This document shows, piece after piece, positions 7,883 through 16,708 of a stretch of DNA of 64,000 bases. The stretch lies in assembly GCF_030519475.1 (NCBI RefSeq), contig NZ_JAUMKD010000003.1, positions 372,001-436,000 of the forward strand, read 5' to 3'. Source of the stretch: Micromonospora sp. C28SCA-DRY-2 (GTDB lineage: Bacteria > Actinomycetota > Actinomycetes > Mycobacteriales > Micromonosporaceae). The notes beneath the pieces are model-generated. The model had not been told where the DNA came from, searched no databases, and worked only from the letters and a program-made list of their open reading frames with translations. Position 1 is the first letter of the stretch; each line of letters begins with the position of its first letter. Made by a program: the position numbers and the translations under genes.

Positions 7883-9322
7883 GTGGATCTCGACTCCGGC
7901 GCCGGGCTGCTGCACCGGCTGACCTCCTACCTGCCGAGCCGCGAGTGGAACGTGCCGGCGGACGACCCGCGGGTGCGCCAGGACCTCGTGCCGAACGACC
8001 CCGCGACCCTGCCGCCGCCGGTGAAGGACTACCCGGACGGGTTGCCCGTCGTGGCGCTGCCGCGCGACCTGCCCGACCCGGGCGTACCGGCGACGGCCGT
8101 CCTCGCCGGCGTCACCGGCCCGGCCCGGCCACTCGACGCGGCGCAGCTCGGGCGCGTGCTGTTCCTGGGCGCCGGCGTGGTCCGCACCGCCCGGCGCGAC
8201 GGCCGGCCGATCTACTACCGGGCCGCCGGGTCGGCCGGGGCGCGCTTCCCGCTGGAGGTCTACGCGAGCACCCGCGGCGTCGCCGGGGTCCCGGACGGCG
8301 TGCACTGGTACGACCCGGCGCGGCACGCGCTGGTCCAGGTCGCCCCCGCCGCCGCCGGGGCGGTGACCACGCTCGTGGTGACCGGCGTGCCGTGGCGGAC
8401 CGGTTGGCGCTACGCCGAGCGGGGCTGGCGGCACCTCTACTGGGACGCCGGCACGCTGCTGTCCCAGCTGTCGGCGGCCGCCGCGAGCGCCGGTTTCCCG
8501 GCCCGGCTGCGGTCGCGCTTCCCGGACGCCGCGGTGCGGACCCTGGTCGGCGCGGACGGGGTGCACGAGTACCCGCTGGCCCTGCTGTCCCTCGGCGACG
8601 GCGAGCCGGCGATCGGGCCGGCCGGGCCCGCCGCCCCGGGCGACCTGCCGCCGGTCGAACTGCCGCTCTGCACCGCCGCGCAGCGCGCGGGCGAACGCGA
8701 CGACCTCGGGCAGCCGTGGCCGCAGGCGGCCCCGCTGCCGGACTTCCCGCCGTCGGACACGCTCGACGAGGTGGTGCGCCGGCGCGGCTCACAGCGGCGG
8801 ATGGACCGCTCCCGGACGCTGCCCCGCGCCGCGCTGGAGTGGCCGCTGGCCGCGGCGCTGCGCGGGGTGCCGGTGCCGCACTGGGTCGCCGTGCACGGCG
8901 TCGACGGCGTGCCGCCCGGCCTCTACCGGTGGCCCGACCTGTCCCGGCCGCTGCGCGCCGGCGACCTGCGCGACGAGCTGCTGCGGATCTGCCTGGACCA
9001 GTCGCTCGCCGGCGACGCGGCGTACGTGGTCATCGCGGCCACGCCGCTGGCCGGGCTGGACGACCGCGGCTACCGGGACGCCCAGCTCGCCGCCGGCCTG
9101 GTCGAGGGGCGGCTGCACCTGGCCGCGTACGCGCTGGGCGCGGGGGCGTCCGGGATGACCTTCATCGACTCCGAGGTGCCCGGCCTGCTGGCCGAGCCGG
9201 ACGAGCTCGCGGCCCTGCTCTTCACCTGCGTCGGCGTCCCCGCATACCGCTCCCGCGCCGGGGGCCGGCCGGGCGCCCCGGTCGAGATCCGCCCGGTGGT
9301 GCCGCGCCTCGGCCGGTCCTGA
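7883..9322 (+). CDS. SagB-type nitroreductase/dehydrogenase
   Basis: 479 aa from the GTG at 7883. The layout is that of SagB/ThcOx FMN-dependent dehydrogenases, with two nitroreductase-like halves. The second half has RRGSQRRMDRSRTLPRAALE (the FMN-binding R-S-x-R region), YRWPDLSRPLRAGDLRDELL, and GAGASGMTFIDSEVPGLL near the end. SagB proteins oxidise thiazolines or oxazolines in RiPP maturation, but many solitary members act on other small molecules. No cyclodehydratase, precursor peptide or exporter is nearby, so an azole-RiPP role is not supported. It is divergent from the operator-controlled PEP-synthase-like gene. Confidence 0.8.
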   Translation: MDLDSGAGLLHRLTSYLPSREWNVPADDPRVRQDLVPNDPATLPPPVKDYPDGLPVVALPRDLPDPGVPATAVLAGVTGPARPLDAAQLGRVLFLGAGVVRTARRDGRPIYYRAAGSAGARFPLEVYASTRGVAGVPDGVHWYDPARHALVQVAPAAAGAVTTLVVTGVPWRTGWRYAERGWRHLYWDAGTLLSQLSAAAASAGFPARLRSRFPDAAVRTLVGADGVHEYPLALLSLGDGEPAIGPAGPAAPGDLPPVELPLCTAAQRAGERDDLGQPWPQAAPLPDFPPSDTLDEVVRRRGSQRRMDRSRTLPRAALEWPLAAALRGVPVPHWVAVHGVDGVPPGLYRWPDLSRPLRAGDLRDELLRICLDQSLAGDAAYVVIAATPLAGLDDRGYRDAQLAAGLVEGRLHLAAYALGAGASGMTFIDSEVPGLLAEPDELAALLFTCVGVPAYRSRAGGRPGAPVEIRPVVPRLGRS

Positions 9323-9446
9323 CCGGGGGCGGGGCGCCGGCCGGGCGCTCCCGTGCCGCCCAGCGGCCAGCCGGCGCCGACGCCCGCGGTGGCCGCTCGG
9401 TGGACGACGGTGACCGGCTGTCGGGGGGCCTCGCTACCGTGACCCC

Positions 9447-9788
9447 ATGGTGACCGTCGCCGACGTCCGCGCGCTGGCCCGGACGCTCCCCCGCACCAGC
9501 GAGCACGTGATCCACGACCGGATCAAGTTCCGGGTGGGCGCGATCGTCTACGTCGCCTTCTCCCGCGACGAGCGGACGATGGGCTTCGGCTACCCGAAGG
9601 AGCAGCGGGACGGCCTGGTCGCCGCCGAGCCCGACGTGTTCTTCCTGCCCGGCGCGTCCGACCTGCGGTTCAACTGGGTGTGCTGCCACCTCGACCGGCT
9701 CGACCACGACCAGATGACCGAGCTGGTGACCGAGGCGTGGCGGATGGTGGTGCCGAAGTTCCTGGCCCGGCAGCGGCTGGGCGACTGA
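9447..9788 (+). CDS. MmcQ/YjbR-family protein
   Basis: 113 aa, the usual length of this family. It shows the YjbR layout: VRALARTLPRTSEHV at the N-terminus, a central beta core (KFRVGAIVYVAFSRDERTMGFGYP) and a C-terminal helix with ELVTEAWRMVVPKFLA. These proteins have a CyaY-like/DNA-binding-like fold and no settled biochemical role. Monocistronic by spacing. Confidence 0.85.
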   Translation: MVTVADVRALARTLPRTSEHVIHDRIKFRVGAIVYVAFSRDERTMGFGYPKEQRDGLVAAEPDVFFLPGASDLRFNWVCCHLDRLDHDQMTELVTEAWRMVVPKFLARQRLGD

Positions 9789-9874
9789 GCCGGAGCGAAC
9801 GGGCGTACGGGCGGAGCCCGTTTGCCGCCGGTCGGCGCGGGTAGCCACGGTCTCCGGCACGGGAAGGACGGCGC

Positions 9875-10261
9875 ATGGCTGAGCTGAAGTTCTTCGACAA
9901 GGTGGCCGCGCGGGCGAACGTCCCGGCGGAGACCGCGCGTTCCCTGACCGAGGCCACCCTGCGCACCCTCACGGAGCGGATCAGCGGCGGCGAGGCGGCG
10001 GACCTGGCCGACCGTGTCGCGGCCGAGCTGCGCCCGCTGCTCATCAAGGGCACCGAGGACCCCGAGGTCTTCGGGCACGACGAGTTCCTGCGCCGGGTGG
10101 CGGAGCGGGCCGGGGTGGCACCCGACCTCGCGGCGCCCGGCGTACGGGCCGTCCTGCAGACCCTGCACCGGGTGGCCGGGCACGCGGAGTTCGAGGAGGC
10201 ACTGGCGCAGTTGCCGGCCGACCTGCGGGCCCTGGCCGAACCGGTGCCCCGCACGCCCTGA
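9875..10261 (+). CDS. DUF2267 domain protein
   Basis: 128 aa. It has two helical repeats typical of DUF2267: FFDKVAARANVPAETARSLTEATLRTLTERISGGEAADLADRV in consecutive parts, then DEFLRRVAERAGVAPDLAAPGVRAVL and a closing ELPADLR-like LAQLPADLRALAEP. The ATG follows a GGAAGGACGGCGC stretch. Family function is not established. Confidence 0.85.
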   Translation: MAELKFFDKVAARANVPAETARSLTEATLRTLTERISGGEAADLADRVAAELRPLLIKGTEDPEVFGHDEFLRRVAERAGVAPDLAAPGVRAVLQTLHRVAGHAEFEEALAQLPADLRALAEPVPRTP

Positions 10262-10289
10262 CCCGCACCCGCCGCAGCTCGACGCCGGG

Positions 10290-12767
10290 CTACGGCCGGT
10301 GCGGCGGGGACGGCGCGGCCGACTCCGGCACCAGCGGCTCGCGTACGGCACGGCGCAACTGGCGGCTGCCGACCGACTCGGCCAGCGCGAAGGCGGTCAG
10401 CGCGGCGGCGAGGATGGCCAGCCCGGCCAGCCGGGACACCCGGGTGCACGCCGCCGTCAGCGCGACCAGCGTCAGGAGCTCCACCACCCGCAGCGGGCGG
10501 ATCCGCTGGGTGATGCGCCACCAGAAGAGCTTGTCGCCGAGCAGGAAGAGGATCACCCCGCCGTAGAGGGTGAGGTGGGGCATGTCCCAGCCGACCGGTC
10601 CGGCGACCCGCTCGACCTCCGCCACCGTCTTGCGCAGCCCGAGCGCGACCAGCACGATGCCGATGATCATCACCAGGTGGGCGTAGGTGTACGCCTCCAG
10701 CGCCAGCCGGCTGCGCTGGCCGTCGCTGAGGCTCTGCACGCGGCGCTGACCCGTGGTGGCGTCGACGTCGAAGTACGCCCACCACAGCGCCGCGACCAGC
10801 ACCAGCCCGAGCACCGTGGCGAGGATCATCATCGTGGAGATCGCCCGGTTGGTGACCGACAGCCCGGTCGAGACGATCGCGCCGCCGAGCGCGACGAGGA
10901 TGATCAGCCCGAACCGGTCGGCCCAGTGCTCCGCGGAGCGGACCAGCCAGTGCCGCGCGTTCAGCAGGTATCCGCTGCCGAAGTCGATCACGATGGCGGC
11001 CACCCAGAGCGCCGCCCGGACGGGCTGGAACTCGTCCGGGTCGGCCGAGGTCTGCGGCACGGCCGCGGCGGCGTAGAGCAGGGCGAGCACCACGGCGGCC
11101 GGCAGCGCCAGCCGCACCAGCTGGCGCCGGAACGCCCGGTCGCGCCGGGTGATCATCCAGAAGGCGGCGAGGTTCAGCGCCCGCACGACGCCGTACGCGG
11201 TCACGAAGACCACCGGTCCGGACAGCCCGCCGGGCAGGTCGGCGAAGACCACCGGCACGGTGATGGCGATGACCAGGATGCTCGCCGCCGCCCCGAGCAG
11301 CATCAGCCGGGCGACGGCGTTCTCCGCCCGGAACGCGCTGCCCAGCCAGGCGTAGCAGGACCACGACCACCACAGCAGCGCCAGCACCACCACCCCCTCG
11401 AACAGTCCGCGCGCGTTCGGTACCGCTGTCATCAGTTCGGTGACCTGGATGAAGGCGAAGACGTAGACCAGGTCGAGGAAGAGTTCCTTCGGGGTGACAC
11501 CGCTGAACCGCTCGGTGACCGGTTCGATCGCGCCGTGCAGCGCCCGGTGCCGGACCCGGAAGATGGTGCGGTCGAGCACCACCAGGCTGACCACGGCCGC
11601 GGCCAGCAGCGCCAGACCGAACACCACCGGCAGGTGCGCCGCCACCGGGGCCAGCGCGACCACCAGCAGGACGCCGGTGATCGGCCCGCGGCCGAGCAGG
11701 CCCATCGCCCGGCGCTCGAACGCGATCAGGCCGACCAGGTACAGCGCCACCCCGCCGTACAGGGCGAACAGGCCGAGCCCGGACTCGTGCCGGATGGACT
11801 CGAAGGCCAGGCCGTTGAAGGTGTGCTTGAGCCCGAGGGAGAGCAGGATCAGGCCGGCGATCATCGGCAGGTGCAGGAAGGTGTACGCGTCCCGGGCGAG
11901 CGCCGCGCGGGCCCGGCCCGACGCGCGCTCCAGCGCGTCCTCCGCGCCGAACCGGGCGATGTCGAAGTACGTCCACCAGAGCACGCCCACCAGCAGCATG
12001 CTGAGCACCGCCCCGCCCACCACCCCCCAGCTGACCGGGGTGCCGGTGCCGACGCCCTGCCCCATGCCGGCCGAGATGATGACCTCGCCGAACGCCACCA
12101 GGATGATCAGGTGGAACCGCTCCGTCCAGTGCTTCACCGAGGAGATCGGCCACCGGGTCAGGCCCATCGCCATCGCCCCGCCGTGGTCGACCAGGAGGGC
12201 GAGCGCCAGCAGACCGAAGCGGACCCACTCCCCGGCCGTGCTGCCCTCCCCGAGTGGCCGGGGCACCAGCGCGGCGGCCAGCAGCACCGGCGCCCCGGCG
12301 AGCAGGGGCAGCCACAGGCGCAGGTGGCCGCGGCGTTCGGCGGGATCCGACCAGGCGACGATGGTCAGCACCAGCAGCGTGCCCACCCGGATGGCCAGGT
12401 AGCAGACCACGAGGACCAGCGGCCCGGGCAGGCCGCCCGGCTTGTCGGCGAACGCCTCCTGCAGGTCCGCCCCCATGACCAGGACGATCGCCGCCAGGCC
12501 GAACATGACCGCCGGCATGACACCCCGGTCCACCCGCACCGCGTTGCCGAGCCAGGCGTACGAGATCCAGCAGGTCCAGAGCAGGATCAGCAGCACCCCG
12601 GCGTGCAGCAGGTTCACCACGGTCAGGTCGGCGGCGGCCAGGGCCGTCACGGTGACGAACGCGAAGACGAAGATCAGGTCGAGGAAGAGTTCCAGCCGGC
12701 TGACCGCGCTGGACTCCCCCACCAGCTGGATCCGGCCGGCCGCCACCTTCGGCCCCTTGTCCGTCAC
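10290..12767 (-). CDS. LtrA-like membrane protein, tandem duplication
   Basis: 825 aa with many hydrophobic segments. Two full low-temperature-requirement A (LtrA) units lie head to tail: the first begins SAVSRLELFLDLIFVFAFVTVTAL, the second about 400 residues later with TPKELFLDLVYVFAFIQVTELM. Each carries the family signatures of a WTCWISYAWLG/WWSWSCYAWLGSAFRAEN type and HFGLIILVA-like ERFHLIILVAFGE/DRFGLIILVALGG. Single-unit LtrA proteins are about 380-420 aa, so this is a natural fusion. The GTG at 12767 is chosen because homology begins just after it. LtrA biochemistry is unknown. Confidence 0.85.
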   Translation of the reverse strand: MTDKGPKVAAGRIQLVGESSAVSRLELFLDLIFVFAFVTVTALAAADLTVVNLLHAGVLLILLWTCWISYAWLGNAVRVDRGVMPAVMFGLAAIVLVMGADLQEAFADKPGGLPGPLVLVVCYLAIRVGTLLVLTIVAWSDPAERRGHLRLWLPLLAGAPVLLAAALVPRPLGEGSTAGEWVRFGLLALALLVDHGGAMAMGLTRWPISSVKHWTERFHLIILVAFGEVIISAGMGQGVGTGTPVSWGVVGGAVLSMLLVGVLWWTYFDIARFGAEDALERASGRARAALARDAYTFLHLPMIAGLILLSLGLKHTFNGLAFESIRHESGLGLFALYGGVALYLVGLIAFERRAMGLLGRGPITGVLLVVALAPVAAHLPVVFGLALLAAAVVSLVVLDRTIFRVRHRALHGAIEPVTERFSGVTPKELFLDLVYVFAFIQVTELMTAVPNARGLFEGVVVLALLWWSWSCYAWLGSAFRAENAVARLMLLGAAASILVIAITVPVVFADLPGGLSGPVVFVTAYGVVRALNLAAFWMITRRDRAFRRQLVRLALPAAVVLALLYAAAAVPQTSADPDEFQPVRAALWVAAIVIDFGSGYLLNARHWLVRSAEHWADRFGLIILVALGGAIVSTGLSVTNRAISTMMILATVLGLVLVAALWWAYFDVDATTGQRRVQSLSDGQRSRLALEAYTYAHLVMIIGIVLVALGLRKTVAEVERVAGPVGWDMPHLTLYGGVILFLLGDKLFWWRITQRIRPLRVVELLTLVALTAACTRVSRLAGLAILAAALTAFALAESVGSRQLRRAVREPLVPESAAPSPPHRP

Positions 12768-12978
12768 CCCCTCACTCTGCCAAGGGCCGCCGGGGCGGAC
12801 AGCCGATCCGGAAAGCGGGCCGCCGGCCACCCTGCGACCGCGCCGGCGCCGGTCGGTCGTCCCGGCCGGTCGCCGGTCGCGCGCCAACGCCCGCCCGCTC
12901 GGGGCGGGCCATCGTCAACGCTTTACGCGACGCGTATCTTGGCGGGTAGGTTTCCACCAGCCGACCAGGGTTCTCTAG

Positions 12979-14241
12979 ATGCTGAAGAGCCGGAAGACGC
13001 GGGACGACGGACGCGCTCCAGAGGAGATCCGTCGGCGCAACCTCGGTGCCCTGCTCCGGCACGTCCACCTGCACGGCCCGCTGTCCCGCGCCGCCCTGGG
13101 CAGCCGGACCGGGCTGAACCGCAGCACCATCATGGCGCTCACCGCCGACCTGGCGGCCGCGGGCCTGGTCCGCGAGTCCGGGTTGTCCTCGACCGGCCGG
13201 GCGGGCCGACCCTCGGTGGTGGTCCGGCCGGAGTCCGACCGGGTCCACGTGCTCGCCTTCGACGTGGCGGTGGACCGGTTGACAGCGGCGCGGGTCGGGC
13301 TGGGCGGCACGATCGTCGAGCGGCGCGACGCGGTGCGTTCCCGCGCCGGGGCCGACCTGGACGTCGTCGTCGGGGTGCTGGCCGAACTCGGCCGCGAGTT
13401 GCGCGACGGCACGCCGCCGGACTCGGTCTGCGTCGGGGTGGCGGCGTCGTACTGCGGGATGATCCGGCCCTCAGACGGGATGGTCCGGTTCGGACCGGAC
13501 ATGGGCTGGGTGGATCAGGCCTTCGGCGCCGAACTCGGCCGCCGGCTCGGCCTCGACCTGCCCGTGCTGGTCGGCAATGAGGCCCACCTGGGCGCCATGG
13601 CAGAGCACCAGCGCGGCGCCGGGGTCGGCGTCCGCAACCTGATCTACCTGCACGGGGACGTCGGGGTCGGGGGCGGGATCATCGTCGACGGCGAACTCCT
13701 CGACGGCGACGCCGGGTACGGTGCCGAACTCGGGCACATGATGGTGAACCCGTACGACGGGCGGCCCTGCGGGTGCGGCTCCCGCGGCTGCCTGGAGGCC
13801 GAGGTCGGCGAGCGTGCCCTGCTCGACGCGGCCGGCCGCCCGGCGGAGTGGTTCGGCCGGGACGCGGTCCGGGCCGTGGTCGACGCCGCCGACCACGGCG
13901 ACCCGGCGGCCCGGGACGCGCTGCGGCGGATCGGCGACTGGCTGGGCATCGGCGTGGCCAACCTGATCAACCTGTTCAATCCCGGCCTGGTCGTCTTCGG
14001 CGGCATGCTGCGGGACGTGTACCGGGGCTCGGCCGCCCAGGTGCGGGCGCGGATCTCGGAGAACGTGCTGCCGGTCTCCCGCGAGCGGGTGCGGCTCTCC
14101 GTCTCGGCCCTGGGCGACGACGCGACCCTGGTCGGCGCGGCCGAGCTGGCCTTCGCCGCCCTGCTGGCCGACCCCCTGCGCGCCAACCGGCTCGACGCCG
14201 CCCGCACCGCCGCGCCGGCGGCGCCGCACCCCGCCCGCTAG
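12979..14241 (+). CDS. ROK-family transcriptional regulator
   Basis: 420 aa. An N-terminal winged helix (RRRNLGALLRHVHLHGPLSRAALGSRTGLNRSTIMALTADL in pieces, about 20-60) precedes a sugar-kinase-like ROK domain with GVAASYCG, LVGNEAHLGAMAEH, GDVGVGGGIIVDGELLDG and the zinc motif PCGCGSRGCLEAEVG. Such proteins (NagC/Mlc/XylR type) repress sugar uptake or breakdown genes and sense a sugar. No ABC sugar transporter is adjacent; the nearest transporter is the convergent MFS gene. Start from the ATG at 12979. Confidence 0.9.
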   Translation: MLKSRKTRDDGRAPEEIRRRNLGALLRHVHLHGPLSRAALGSRTGLNRSTIMALTADLAAAGLVRESGLSSTGRAGRPSVVVRPESDRVHVLAFDVAVDRLTAARVGLGGTIVERRDAVRSRAGADLDVVVGVLAELGRELRDGTPPDSVCVGVAASYCGMIRPSDGMVRFGPDMGWVDQAFGAELGRRLGLDLPVLVGNEAHLGAMAEHQRGAGVGVRNLIYLHGDVGVGGGIIVDGELLDGDAGYGAELGHMMVNPYDGRPCGCGSRGCLEAEVGERALLDAAGRPAEWFGRDAVRAVVDAADHGDPAARDALRRIGDWLGIGVANLINLFNPGLVVFGGMLRDVYRGSAAQVRARISENVLPVSRERVRLSVSALGDDATLVGAAELAFAALLADPLRANRLDAARTAAPAAPHPAR

Positions 14242-14280
14242 CCGGACCGGGCAGCGGCTCGGCGCCGCTGCGAGCTCCTG

Positions 14281-15618
14281 CTATCGACGAGCGAGTCGGC
14301 GACCGTCGCCCCGGACGCTCGACCGGGCGGGCCGTCGCTCCCCCTCCCCGGCGGGTTCCGGCCAGACCGCCTCGGCGGGCAGCCGGGGGGCGAGCCGGAG
14401 CACTGTCAGGCTGGCCACCGCGACGAGGCCGGCCACGGTCAGCCAGAGCAGGTGCGGGTTCGCGGTGACCAGGCCGGTGACGCCGGCCGGTGCGAGGATC
14501 GCCGAGATCGCCCAGGTGAGCTGGTAGACCGCCAGGTAGCGGCCCCGGTGCGACGGGGGCGCCGCGCCGGCGCCGAGCGAGGCCGACGGTGCGGTGTGCA
14601 GCAGTTCCCCGAGGGTGAACAGCAGCGTGGCGGCCAGCAGCCCGACCGTCACGGCGGGGCCGGCCGGCAGCAGGGCGGTGAGTGCGAAGGTCCCGAAGCC
14701 GGCGATGAAGACCACGCCCGCGAAGGCCATCGCGTGGGTCCGGCGTACGGTGCGCTGCCACCGCAGCACCGGCAGCTGGCCGGCGCCGACGAGGACGGCG
14801 TTGACGGTGAAGAGCACGCCGAGCAGGCCGGCCGGCGCGTCCAGCACCACCGCCGCGTAGACCGGGACGGCGAGCGGGAAGACCTGGTGGGCGACGGTGA
14901 ACGCCAGCTCGGCCAGGACCAGCCGCCGGTACGGCCGGTCGGCGAGGACCCGGCGGTACCCGGCGAACATCACGAGCAGGCCCGGCGCCTCGGCGCGTGC
15001 CCGCTCGGCGGGGCGAACCCGGCCGGCCCGCCGTCCGGTGCCGGCGAGCAGCGCCGCGGCGAGCAGGAAGCTCGCCGCGTTGCCGGCGGCCACCAGGTGG
15101 TACCCGGACGTCCCGGCGAACTCCACCGCCACGGCGGTGAACAGCCCGCCGAGCCCGAAGCCGACGTTGCGGGCGGTGCGGACCAGCGCGTAGAGCCGGT
15201 CCCGGGCGGCGCCCTGCGCCAGGTCCGCGACGTACGCGCTGTTGGCGGCGTAGTAGCTCCGGTCGCCCGCGGCGACCAGCGCGGCGACCGCGACGAACGC
15301 GGCGAAATTGTCGACCAGCGGGTAGGCGGCGAAGCCCACCGCCCGCGCGAGGTAGCTGGCGATGACCACGCGCCGTGCCCCGAACCGGTCGGCGAGCACG
15401 CCCGCGACCGGGTTGGCGGCCAGGCCGGCGAGCGCCGCGAGGGTGAGGCCGAGGCCGATGCTCGCCACCGGCAGCCGGGTCACCTGGTGGAAGAAGAGTA
15501 CCGTGAGGGGCAGGTAGAGCCCGGAGCCCAGGGCGTCGACGAAGAGCCCGGTCAGGTATCCGGCGCCGGCGGTGCTGCGGACGCCCCGCGCCGGGACGGG
15601 CCGCTGTGTCAGGGTCAT
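14281..15618 (-). CDS. MFS transporter
   Basis: 445 aa with 12 hydrophobic segments in two halves. The loop motif between TM2 and TM3 reads NPVAGVLADRFGARRVVIASYLARA, the MFS motif A. The N-terminus is YLTGLFVDALGSGLYLPLTVLFFHQV. It most resembles multidrug-type exporters of the DHA1 group. The upstream promoter is MerR-type (15625-15655) and the transcript is probably leaderless. Substrate unknown. Confidence 0.88.
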   Translation of the reverse strand: MTLTQRPVPARGVRSTAGAGYLTGLFVDALGSGLYLPLTVLFFHQVTRLPVASIGLGLTLAALAGLAANPVAGVLADRFGARRVVIASYLARAVGFAAYPLVDNFAAFVAVAALVAAGDRSYYAANSAYVADLAQGAARDRLYALVRTARNVGFGLGGLFTAVAVEFAGTSGYHLVAAGNAASFLLAAALLAGTGRRAGRVRPAERARAEAPGLLVMFAGYRRVLADRPYRRLVLAELAFTVAHQVFPLAVPVYAAVVLDAPAGLLGVLFTVNAVLVGAGQLPVLRWQRTVRRTHAMAFAGVVFIAGFGTFALTALLPAGPAVTVGLLAATLLFTLGELLHTAPSASLGAGAAPPSHRGRYLAVYQLTWAISAILAPAGVTGLVTANPHLLWLTVAGLVAVASLTVLRLAPRLPAEAVWPEPAGEGERRPARSSVRGDGRRLARR

Positions 15619-15624
15619 CCGCTG

Positions 15625-15655
15625 ATCCTGGAAGCTGAACCGAACTTCAGGTCAA
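15625..15655 (-). promoter_or_regulatory. MerR-type 19-bp-spacer promoter, leaderless
   Basis: On the minus strand TTGACC (-35) is followed by 19 bp and CAGGAT (-10). The spacer contains the inverted repeat CTGAAgttcggTTCAG. A 19-bp spacer with a central dyad is the mark of MerR-family activation. The -10 ends 6 bp before the ATG at 15618, so the transcript should start at or next to the start codon. Confidence 0.6.
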
Positions 15656-15764
15656 GCCCCGGGTGGGCGGTGTCGCCGACCTCGTCGGGCCACCCGGCGG
15701 TGGACGCGCCCCGACCGCGACGCCACGTCTCCTCGGGTCGAGTGGCGGCGCGACTCCCGGCTGG

Positions 15765-16511
15765 TCAGCTCGCCTCGGGCAGCCAGGGCCCGAGCAGGGC
15801 CGGGTCGGCGACCGCAGCCCGCACCCGCTGGAGTTCCTCGGCGGTCAACCGGAGCCGCCGCAGCCGGCTGCCCCAGTCCGGGACGCGCTCCGGTTCCCCG
15901 AGCGCGACCGACAGCTCGATCAGCGCGGCGAGCGCGGTCGCCTGGTCGACCGGGGACGCGGTCCCGGCGTGCCGGCGCAGCCCCGAGTTGAGCGCCCGGA
16001 AGGCGGCCCGGTCGTCGTTCTTGAACTCGCGCAGGATCCGGGCGTTGTCGAGGACACGGGCCAGGCCCGCCAACCGCTTCGAGCCGCCGTACTCCAGGTC
16101 CTCCGGCTCGTCCCGCTGGATGACGATGATGGTGTTGCCGGACGGATCGACGACGCTGAACCGCGAGGCGCCCGGCCGGAAGCGGGTCATCCGGGGCAGC
16201 CCCTTGACGAGCACCTTCCCGTACGTGCGGCGCATCGCCTCGGCGAACGCCGCGTGGTACGGCGCGACCGCGTCGACCATCACCAGGCAACCGCCGGTGT
16301 TCTCGGCCGACGGGTCCAGGCCGGCGGGCGCGCCACCGTAGTGCAGTTCGAACCCGCTCCACCGGAAGGCGAGGTACACGTACGGCTTCGTCTGCTGGTA
16401 GGTGACCGCGAACCCGAGCGCCCGCCAGAACGCCAGGGTCTCCTCCGGCGACACGCAGTGCAGCAGCGGCACGGTGGTCTCGTTCGGCCGGACGCGGCCC
16501 TCGGTCGTCAT
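15765..16511 (-). CDS. Glyoxalase/bleomycin-resistance-fold protein
   Basis: 248 aa. Residues about 12-125 form a VOC fold (VPLLHCVSPEETLAFWRALGFAV, YVYLAFRWSGFELHYGG, FSVVDPSGNTIIVIQRD). The following ~120 residues are helical (ARVLDNARILREFKNDDRAAFRALN), an extension beyond usual single-domain VOC proteins. The ATG at 16511 has GGAG five bases upstream. Metal ligands are only partly visible (His in ELHYGG, Glu not certain), so enzymatic activity is uncertain. Confidence 0.82.
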   Translation of the reverse strand: MTTEGRVRPNETTVPLLHCVSPEETLAFWRALGFAVTYQQTKPYVYLAFRWSGFELHYGGAPAGLDPSAENTGGCLVMVDAVAPYHAAFAEAMRRTYGKVLVKGLPRMTRFRPGASRFSVVDPSGNTIIVIQRDEPEDLEYGGSKRLAGLARVLDNARILREFKNDDRAAFRALNSGLRRHAGTASPVDQATALAALIELSVALGEPERVPDWGSRLRRLRLTAEELQRVRAAVADPALLGPWLPEAS

Positions 16512-16708
16512 CGGCGCTCCACCCCGCTCCGGGTCGACGGTCCGGCCATTGTGCCAGCGTTCCGGCGGGCACGCCGGGGCGCGGGGCGCGGCGGCCACCG
16601 GGGCGCGCCCGGCGGGATCACACCGGCGACCCGGTGGCAGGCGTTTTGCGGGGTCGGCCGGGGGTAGGGCGAACACACCCCGTAGCCGTTCCATGGAGGA
16701 CTCATCCA

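Noticed and set aside
7883..9322. Azole-RiPP cluster around the SagB-like gene
   Set aside because: No YcaO/cyclodehydratase, precursor peptide or exporter within several kilobases.
10014..13580. 1188-codon plus-strand open frame
   Set aside because: Antisense to the LtrA-like gene, His/Gln/Arg-rich without domains; a shadow.
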